Assembly (NCBI GenBank): GCA_023410535.1 | Contig: JAEYPR010000011.1 | Coordinates: 124,001-188,000, forward strand | DNA from: Bacillota bacterium | GTDB lineage: Bacteria; Bacillota; UBA4882; UBA8346 | Direction of reading: 5' to 3' | DNA: 64,000 bases | In this document: positions 58,701 to 64,000 of the stretch, one piece after another | How positions within the stretch are numbered: position 1 is the stretch's first letter | Layout: the number at the start of each line of letters is the position of its first letter | Position numbers and translations under genes: made by a program | The notes under the pieces: model-generated | The model's input: only the letters and a program-made list of their open reading frames with translations | Told to the model about the DNA's origin: nothing | Database searches by the model: none

Positions 58701-61552
58701 TTAAAGGTATATTTCACCTTTCCGGTCAGCGTGTCCAAGGTGCGGAGATGTTTGCCGTTTGGATTGAAGTGATACAGTTCGTTGCCGTCTTCGGAGGGGA
58801 TTAAGATATCTGTGGCAGAAAAGTCGGGTAAGATAGGTCTTACGACTCGGATGTAATTAGATAAATTTTCACATAAATAGACAGCACCGTCTGGACCTAC
58901 TTCAATTCCCGTAACATAACCAAATAGCGCTAACAAGGCTGGCCCGTCATCGCCACTCAACGTGTTAATATTAGTAGGATTAAAAACGCCTGCAATTGTA
59001 TTAATAATTCCATCCGCTCCGACCTTCCGGATACGATTTTTATCGGCGAGATAAATGCTGCCGTCCTTTGAAATCGTTAAAGCATACGGGTAATCAGCAA
59101 ACCGAGCTTCAACAGCTTTACCACCATCTCCGCTGTCTCGGGCATCATAATAAATTTCACCATTTCCAGCAACAGTAGTAATAATCCCATCAGGTCCAAT
59201 TTTACGGACTACTCTTCCGTGTGGCTGAACAAAATACAAACTACCATCGGAACCAATCGTCAATGATGATGGTAATCCAATATTTGCTTGTCGGGCAGGT
59301 CCTCCATCTCCCGTTGGAAAAACATCCTGATCTCCTGTTCCGGCTATTATATTAATGAGCCCATCATTACCAATTTTATAAATATACCTTCTTGCGCGAT
59401 CCCCTATATACAAATCTCCATTTAAATCAACGGTTACTCCCGAAGGGATCATAGGTGTTAATGTTGCAAGTCTTCCTTCAACACTTGAAGAATTATCATC
59501 AGGATAATCCCCTGTTCCAGCTACAGTCCGAATAAACCCATCCTTCGTTATTTTTCGAACTCTAGAGTTGTTTAAAAAATAAATCGTACCATCCGGGGCA
59601 ATTGCCAAATTGTTCGGGCTTACTATCGCAGCATTTACGGCAAGACCGCCATCGCCGGCAGTGCCTTGGACTCCCGTCCCAGCTATAGTGGTAATAATGC
59701 CATTTTTATCAATTTTCCGAATCCGTTGATTATTGGTGTCTGCAATATACATACAGCCATCGGATCCAAACTTAACTGAAGACGGGGATTTAAGTAAAGC
59801 ATTTTTTAAAGGACCGTTATCCCCCGCAAAACCAGGCTGCGAACATTTTCCTACATATGCTTTGACCCCAAGTCTAGCATCTTGTTTACTACTTCGCCGA
59901 CCATTGCCAAGATATAATACTTGTCCAATTGGATCGTAATTATGATGGTTGCTTAAACTCCACCCACCTAAATTTGAATCTTTATCATAACGATAAATTA
60001 TATCGACAGAACCACTTTTCCAAGATGCAATTTCAGTCATTGGATATAACCCATCAATTGAAACTCCTGAAAGCCTTGCAAAGCTTGGAATCGAACTTGG
60101 AGATTGATAGACAGCCGGATAGACATAACCAACTTCCACGGTCGCTTTTTGGGAGCCTAAAACTCGCCGACCATATGCGTCCTTCCCATCCCAACTAAAC
60201 TGATATTCTAAGTTGGTCTGCGGATTGAATTCTTTATAAACCATACGACCTGCAACTGAGATTTTAAGTAAAATCCTTTTCAGACTAGTTGGTATAAAAT
60301 TGTTACTCAATGATATTTTTATTTCGCGATCATCAATATAGCCTTCCATTCGATCACTTGAATAGTGCAAAGAAGGCTCTATTCCAGGTAATGCAATTGC
60401 TTCACCAAGAATCTGGTTCTCCATTTCAACTATTGAACCGCTACAAGTTACCGGATTATCAAACTTTTTAATCTTCGGGATGTTGAAAACAGGAGTGATA
60501 GCATCGAGCGGAAAACCAAAAGGCCAGTTAAAATCAAAAGCTGAAAAATGCTTAATTGGCACTCTCCAAAGGCTCTGACCTGCAGTATAAAGTGTTGCTA
60601 AATTTTGACGCTCGGCATCGTTAAACCCAAGGTTGGTTAAACTCACATTATCTGCTGCTAAACCCTTTCCAGTCACATCGATTTCTGCTAATCCATTATT
60701 TACACTAAGGATTTTTATTACTAGACCATTTTCCGAAGGGACCCATTCTCCTTTTGATGGATCGTAGTAACCTGACGGAACAATCCCACCCACCGGAAAA
60801 TTAATAAAATTCTCAACATATGCGTAAATCGGTTGATTGAACTTTACGTCTGTTGCTTCATCGATGCTAAAGTCAACGCAATAAGTATAACCAGAAGTTG
60901 AAGGCAAAATTGCCGGCATGGTCTTTGGTCCGTTGATTCCGACTGTAAATTCTGTTGCACGGATATGGATCATATCACTATTGCATCCAAAAATTTGGGT
61001 TCCGGAAGGGAAGAAAAGCGTTGCTTGTCTTTGTCCCCTCTCATCCAATATCACGCTACCCCGAGCCACTTGGACTTCTTGACTATTAGTTGTGATCAAT
61101 GTTGACTGAGAATCAACCTTAATCAGTATTACATCTTCTATCACCTTATAATCTTGCCAGGGCACATTCACTTGCCGTTGCGCGCTTAAAAATCCGGTCC
61201 GTTCATATTTGACGGTTAATAATGCGCCGCCGTTGACCGCCATGTCAAATTGACCGTCTGCCCGGCTATAGGTCTGGCCAAACTCCGGGTGTCCTAGAAT
61301 TGTAATCTTAACCCCCGGCAATGGTTGTTCCGTTTTGTCCAATACTTTGCCCCGGATGACCGCCGCCCGTTTGGCCTCGATCGTCTCCGGGTTAACACCG
61401 GTTTGAATTGGATTTTCTCCACTATAGAGAAAGCTGGTGGCGGTTTTTAGATCCGAAACGATCGTCGGATCCAAGGTTGGCGCAACCGCCGCCGGATCGG
61501 GTGGCAAATTCGGCAAGGTTGCATCAATCGTAAATGTCGCTTGCCCACCCAA
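55739..61552 (-). CDS. RHS/YD-repeat polymorphic toxin, main part (NHL + YD repeats + toxin tip)
   Basis: 1937 residues from the first ATG; the frame is open upstream to about 61612, where it joins the 61582-63267 frame. In order: a carboxypeptidase-regulatory-like Ig domain (AVIRGKVLDKTEQPLPGVKI), a middle domain, then about five NHL-type repeats (GTAGDGGLAVNAAIVSPNN, IAPDGTIYF), then a long run of YD repeats (YDANGRLISV, YDALGRITDK, YDSNGNRTSY). The RHS core ends DPIGFSGGDSGLYSYCGSDP...DPSGL. The last 135 residues (55742-56146) are a distinct tip (TYAGKGGQKRMEQSARR, YNKIKSPGYKLLGGKG). Confidence 0.92.
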   Translation of the reverse strand: MGGQATFTIDATLPNLPPDPAAVAPTLDPTIVSDLKTATSFLYSGENPIQTGVNPETIEAKRAAVIRGKVLDKTEQPLPGVKITILGHPEFGQTYSRADGQFDMAVNGGALLTVKYERTGFLSAQRQVNVPWQDYKVIEDVILIKVDSQSTLITTNSQEVQVARGSVILDERGQRQATLFFPSGTQIFGCNSDMIHIRATEFTVGINGPKTMPAILPSTSGYTYCVDFSIDEATDVKFNQPIYAYVENFINFPVGGIVPSGYYDPSKGEWVPSENGLVIKILSVNNGLAEIDVTGKGLAADNVSLTNLGFNDAERQNLATLYTAGQSLWRVPIKHFSAFDFNWPFGFPLDAITPVFNIPKIKKFDNPVTCSGSIVEMENQILGEAIALPGIEPSLHYSSDRMEGYIDDREIKISLSNNFIPTSLKRILLKISVAGRMVYKEFNPQTNLEYQFSWDGKDAYGRRVLGSQKATVEVGYVYPAVYQSPSSIPSFARLSGVSIDGLYPMTEIASWKSGSVDIIYRYDKDSNLGGWSLSNHHNYDPIGQVLYLGNGRRSSKQDARLGVKAYVGKCSQPGFAGDNGPLKNALLKSPSSVKFGSDGCMYIADTNNQRIRKIDKNGIITTIAGTGVQGTAGDGGLAVNAAIVSPNNLAIAPDGTIYFLNNSRVRKITKDGFIRTVAGTGDYPDDNSSSVEGRLATLTPMIPSGVTVDLNGDLYIGDRARRYIYKIGNDGLINIIAGTGDQDVFPTGDGGPARQANIGLPSSLTIGSDGSLYFVQPHGRVVRKIGPDGIITTVAGNGEIYYDARDSGDGGKAVEARFADYPYALTISKDGSIYLADKNRIRKVGADGIINTIAGVFNPTNINTLSGDDGPALLALFGYVTGIEVGPDGAVYLCENLSNYIRVVRPILPDFSATDILIPSEDGNELYHFNPNGKHLRTLDTLTGKVKYTFNYDANGRLISVVDLNNNTTTIERDGSGNPTAIVGPFGQRTVLAVDSSGYLQTVTNAANESYRCTYYDGGLLHTFTDPKGGVHTFTYDENGLLTRDENPAGGYTELSRTENANGRVVRSTKGKDSQAAYITDYSIEVGSNGSITQATSGCCGGTRKTVYGSDFSETTTAPDGTVTKIQKGADPRFAMQAPIISSVQMKTPSGKTYSMTSTRSVTLSDLDNILSVKTLTDATTINGTKTFTSVYDATTHTITSTTPLGRKSVSTLDDQGRVIKVETPGLAPVAFAYDERGRLYQITEGAGSTARISKVFFKSNGYIDYVLDPLNRKTSFDYDPVGRVIKQTLPNGKAIAFNYDANGNVTNLTPPDKGAHNFTYTAVDLADTYNPPLLDSGATTTQYDYNLAKQPTFVTRPDGKTIGFAYNTQGKLIGLQLPEGELTYAYDANTGQLKNIIAPDNGTLTNTYDGALPTAVTWAGLIQGKVGVTYNSDFLVDSQSVNDANKVSYQYNNDGQLTNAGNLAIGYDATNGMYTGSTIGNVSDAVVSRTEFGEVKDYKVTSSGTNLFETQYTYDALGRITDKTEMVDGQTHTYHYDYDAIGQLTDVTQDGVLVGHYEYDSNGNRTSYIGVNGSVSLTQYDAQDRLIKYGDSSYQYSANGELQRKTDSNGTTLYDYDVLGNLKSVTLVDGTRLEYVVDGAGRRIGKKVNGVFVQGFLYQDDLKPVVELDGSNNVVTRFVYGTSSIVPDYLIKGGVTYRIVADHLGSPRLVVNVSTGLVVQRMDYDEFGNVLQDTNPGFQPFGFAGGVWDSQTKLVRYGARDYDSEIGRWTGKDPIGFSGGDSGLYSYCGSDPINFVDPSGLMGDGYYKIDFQSTNTYAGKGGQKRMEQSARRLSLEYNDPVINKTHFQAPNTVESFKGEARLMQEMGWYKGNPNSYNKIKSPGYKLLGGKGGGAAGGVLNFMTLFFPIEWLQMQLWKDPCTGEYRYTHFTENPYSS

Positions 61553-61581
61553 AGCTGCATTCCCCGCTTGGTCGATGGCGC

Positions 61582-63267
61582 CTATGGTGACAGTATGTTG
61601 ACCGTTGTCAAATCGGCGGGCGGCGCGTACGAAACGCCCGATTCAGTCGCAACCGCATTCACAATGGCTCCGTCAACTTTCATTATTACGGAAGCCGGAT
61701 CAATCCCCGCTAAATCATCGCTGATCATCGCACTGATTGTCGGCCGGAGGTTATTGGTGGTCCCTTGCGGTTGCAGGTTACTAATCAGCGGCGCATTCTT
61801 ATCAATGCTGACCGCATAAGTTAACGCGCTCTGATTCCCGGCGTGATCCTCGGCAGTCCCGTTGACCGTCTGATTTAGTCCCGTCCGGGTGATGGTAACG
61901 GGCGATGATACCGTTTTCACCCCTGACAAAACGTCGTTGGCCGTAAAGGTTACGGTGACGTCGCTGTTATTCCAGCCGTTGGCATTCCGGGCCGGGGTTT
62001 GAGTCGCTACCAATCCCGGACCGGTCTGGTCGATTTTAACCATAAGCGGATGATGCGGTTCGACATTCCCGGCGTTATCGACCGCCCAATATTCGATGTT
62101 ATATATTCCGTCGGCGCTGATGGTGATGGTATTCCCCACCGTGTCGATGCCGTTATTGATCTTATAATAGCTTTGAAAGACGCCGCTATTGTCGTCTTGG
62201 GCGGTCAATCTGATCGTTACCGGGTTTTTGACCCATGCGCCGTCTTTTTGGTAATCGCAAGTGGTGGTCGGAGGAACCGTTTCCGAATAGAGTTGACTTG
62301 GCGGGATCACTGCTTTGGTCTGGTAGTTACTGGACCACAATAGCTTTACGGAAGCGACTCCCTGGTTTTCATAAAACTCCAGTTTGATGGGATACTTTTG
62401 ACCCGCGATCAGGCTAATGGTGCCGCTCTTTTCGGTCGCGCTGTGGTCTTGCCAATCGTCAATCAGGCGTTGTCCATCGACCCATAAACGGATCCCGTCG
62501 TCCGCGGTGGTATAGAAGGTATACGTTCCGGTATATTGGGGTTGGACTTCGCCGTTCCAACGCACCGAAAAAGTAGTCGCTTCCAACGCCGAATCCGGAG
62601 CTGCCGAGCCCCAATCAAAATTGATGGTGGCGTCTTTCCGGACTAGCTTCGGATTGGTAAAATCGACATTGTCGTAATAGGTTCCGACTAAACCCGTGCC
62701 ATTGCCGATCACCGGTTCGGGTACAGTAACGGTTTCCAGCAATTCAATTTCACCGATTTGCGTTTGCGAACCCCCGTTACTTTTAATGTTATTTAATCGG
62801 TAATATTGATAGGCGGTGCTGTTGCTGAAAGGATAAGTTTTTTTCAAATTGCGGCCGGCAAACGTTTGGCTGCTTTGGGAATCGAGGTTGGTCCAACTCG
62901 AACCGTTATTGGAACCTTGGAGCGTCCAACTCTTCGGGTCGAGGGTGGGAGCATCGCCGGCGGAGGTGATGGTGTACTTGGTTATCTGATAAGCGTTGCT
63001 ATTGGGAAACAGATACTGTATCCAAGTTGAATTCGTTGTATCTTGCCACTTGGTATTGACGTCGCGATCAAACGCCTTCTCTTTGCCATAACCGGCCGAA
63101 GCATTTTCCCCGCGCGCGGTCACGGTTCCGCCGGTAGCCCGGTTGATCTCGACGGTACTGAGCGCTTGGACGTTCATGGGATTGATCTGTAAAAACGCTC
63201 CGCAGAGCGCCAATAATCCCAGACAGCCGGCTACGACCATTCCTCTTTTTATCACCTGTGGCGTCAT
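61582..63267 (-). CDS. N-terminal part of the RHS protein (F5/8C, PA14, OmpL47-like)
   Basis: 561 residues ending at a premature stop. Signal peptide (VVAGCLGLLALCGAFL); a discoidin/F5/8C-type domain (about 40-185: YGKEKAFDRDVNTKWQDTT, KYTITSAGDAPTLDPKSWTL); a PA14 domain (about 190-325: GLVGTYYDNVDFTNP, YTFYTTADDGIRLWVDGQRL); then an OmpL47-like Ig domain (YYKINNGIDTVGNTITISAD, IEYWAVDNAGNVEPHH) and further Ig-like units. The last 10 residues belong to the wrong frame; a one-base change near 61610 restores DNGQHTVTIGAIDQAGNAAL and joins the next frame. GGGGAGGA precedes the start. Confidence 0.88.
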   Translation of the reverse strand: MTPQVIKRGMVVAGCLGLLALCGAFLQINPMNVQALSTVEINRATGGTVTARGENASAGYGKEKAFDRDVNTKWQDTTNSTWIQYLFPNSNAYQITKYTITSAGDAPTLDPKSWTLQGSNNGSSWTNLDSQSSQTFAGRNLKKTYPFSNSTAYQYYRLNNIKSNGGSQTQIGEIELLETVTVPEPVIGNGTGLVGTYYDNVDFTNPKLVRKDATINFDWGSAAPDSALEATTFSVRWNGEVQPQYTGTYTFYTTADDGIRLWVDGQRLIDDWQDHSATEKSGTISLIAGQKYPIKLEFYENQGVASVKLLWSSNYQTKAVIPPSQLYSETVPPTTTCDYQKDGAWVKNPVTIRLTAQDDNSGVFQSYYKINNGIDTVGNTITISADGIYNIEYWAVDNAGNVEPHHPLMVKIDQTGPGLVATQTPARNANGWNNSDVTVTFTANDVLSGVKTVSSPVTITRTGLNQTVNGTAEDHAGNQSALTYAVSIDKNAPLISNLQPQGTTNNLRPTISAMISDDLAGIDPASVIMKVDGAIVNAVATESGVSYAPPADLTTVNILSP

Positions 63268-63350
63268 TTCAGCAATCCTCCCCTATTTCAACATTTGGAA
63301 ATATTATATGAAATTTACAATTTGTATATAAATTCCATGCATTATTAAAA

Positions 63351-63536
63351 TTACCTTTTATTTTCCAAATGAAACTGCTCGTTTTTTAATCCGTCTATAA
63401 TGATTGAAATCGGGTGGTTGCCCAATTGCTGTAATAATTCAACTTTCGCAGTGTAAAATTTAAAGTGATTGCAAAATAATCCAGGATTCACCGCGCCATT
63501 CGGAGTTGTCTTAAAATCGCCCGGATTGCCACACAT
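63351..63536 (-). pseudogene. Possible gene fragment (61 codons)
   Basis: The text NPGDFKTTPNGAVNPGLFCN, HFKFYTAKVELLQQLGNHPI, SIIIDGLKNEQFHLENKR looks like real protein and continues upstream of the ATG (SESRRFDPKR) without a start or ribosome site. I cannot name the family. It may be a displaced toxin tip or other 3' remnant left by rearrangement beside the RHS locus. Confidence 0.35.
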
Positions 63537-63607
63537 TCGTTTCGGGTCAAAGCGTCGTGATTCGGAGCAGTTTTTCCAAAGAATTTAATGAACGTCAACG
63601 AGCCGTA

Positions 63608-63652
63608 TAAAAAAATCCCCTCTCGTTTGCCAGACGCGGGCAAGCGAGGGGG
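63608..63652 (-). terminator. proC terminator
   Basis: GGCAAACGAGAGGGG pairs with CCCCTCGCTTGCC (2-nt bulge); followed by ATTTTTTTA on the minus strand. Confidence 0.8.
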
Positions 63653-63708
63653 GCGGCGTTTTGGGGCATATGAAACTAGATTGGCTTCAGGAAGATGCGT
63701 AGGGATTG

Positions 63709-64000
63709 TTATTTTTGAAACTCCGCCGCCACCTGTTGATTGATCAACTCCCGTTTGGCTAAAGTCGCGCGGAACAACTCCTGAAATACTTGGGGCAGGC
63801 CGGCTTGGATCACTTGAACGCCCATGGCGGTGATCCCGCCTTTGACAGCAACCCGGCTGATAGTGTCGGCAAAACTCATTTGGTTTTCGACCAACAATTT
63901 GGCGGTGCCAAGCATGGTCTGCCGTACCAGTTCTGCGGCGTCCCCCTCGGATAAACTGTGGTTAAACTTAAGTCCGGCTTGGAGAAACTCCTGGAAGATA
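63709..64000 (-). CDS. proC: Pyrroline-5-carboxylate reductase-like protein, C-terminal part
   Basis: The frame is open to the window edge (97 codons). It shows the helical dimerisation domain of ProC: SLSEGDAAELVRQTMLGTAK, LLVENQMSFADTISRVAVKG, GITAMGVQVIQAGLPQVFQE. In ProC the Ser-Pro-Gly-Gly-Thr loop lies here; this protein has AVKGGITAMGV, with Val-Lys in place of Ser-Pro, so a paralogue such as ProI/ComER-like is possible. The N-terminal Rossmann part is outside. Confidence 0.7.
   Translation of the reverse strand, partial: IFQEFLQAGLKFNHSLSEGDAAELVRQTMLGTAKLLVENQMSFADTISRVAVKGGITAMGVQVIQAGLPQVFQELFRATLAKRELINQQVAAEFQK

Larger units (their letters stand above)
63268..63708. other. Intergenic region upstream of the RHS gene
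   Basis: Contains a likely -10 (TATAAT on the minus strand at 63308-63303), a possible small remnant gene at 63351-63536 and the proC terminator. Nothing else is clear. Confidence 0.45.

Noticed and set aside
1..64000. tRNA/rRNA genes, insertion sequences with transposase, prophage genes
   Set aside because: I looked for these and saw none; small tRNAs could still be missed by eye.

Overview
The window looks like chromosomal DNA of an endospore-forming Bacillota (Firmicutes) that also has an outer membrane. Spore markers are Spo0A, SpoVS, CwlD, an alpha/beta-type SASP, a LonC-like protease, a phosphosulfolactate synthase and a tetraprenyl-beta-curcumene synthase homologue. Diderm hints are an exported protein with beta-barrel character ending in Phe (6066-7253) and an amino-acid ABC binding protein with a plain signal peptide instead of a lipobox (46616-47356). 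This mix fits Limnochordia/Hydrogenispora-like or similar diderm spore formers; I cannot name the genus. Most genes are on the minus strand.

Layout. 1-10 kb: M29 aminopeptidase (partial), an IDEAL-domain protein, a HAD nucleotidase, an AT-rich gap, murC, a SASP, the porin-like protein, YqhV and DUF441 membrane proteins, ComA and a secreted unknown. 10-17 kb: a Ser/Thr phospho-signalling cluster read leftward (rlmN, FHA protein, PP2C phosphatase, PrkC-type PASTA kinase, rsgA, rpe, CheX-like, IreB-like, FMN split-barrel protein). 17-27 kb: spo0A, a GNAT, then the classic Firmicutes order spoVS, ymdB, rny, recX, recA, thpR, cinA, with cwlD beyond; recA has a clear sigma-A promoter and LexA box. 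27-35 kb: speD behind a long structured leader, ku, argS, two TPM proteins with lemA, and serC. 36-46 kb: a TPP enzyme, a Cys-rich ArsR regulator, a GAF-GGDEF protein, rhomboid, MutT, an NlpC/P60 protein, tyrS behind a T-box, and a convergent terpenoid pair. 46-49 kb: an amino-acid ABC transporter whose permease carries a PEGA domain, then an EamA pseudogene. 49-54 kb: LonC-like protease, rplI, a MazG-like gene, rpsR, ssb, rpsF. 55-63 kb: a huge YD-repeat/RHS toxin gene split by one frameshift, with a downstream RraB-like putative immunity gene. The right edge holds the C-terminus of ProC.

The most unusual structures are two intergenic tandem arrays, at about 31840-32028 and 54292-54543. Both have a period of exactly 21 bp (two helical turns) with no slippage. 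In the second array, each of 12 units starts with a DnaA-box-like 9-mer (TTATCCACA, TTATTCACA or degenerate forms). In the first, each unit starts with a TTATCAA/TTATCCACC core next to an A/T tract. Both lie about 80-130 bp upstream of a recognisable minus-strand promoter (argS; rpsF-ssb-rpsR). They look like helically phased protein-binding arrays and are my best candidate for something undescribed.

Other notable points are the PEGA-permease fusion, the RHS toxin/immunity pair, several dispersed repeats, and genes whose start codons seem to be non-canonical.
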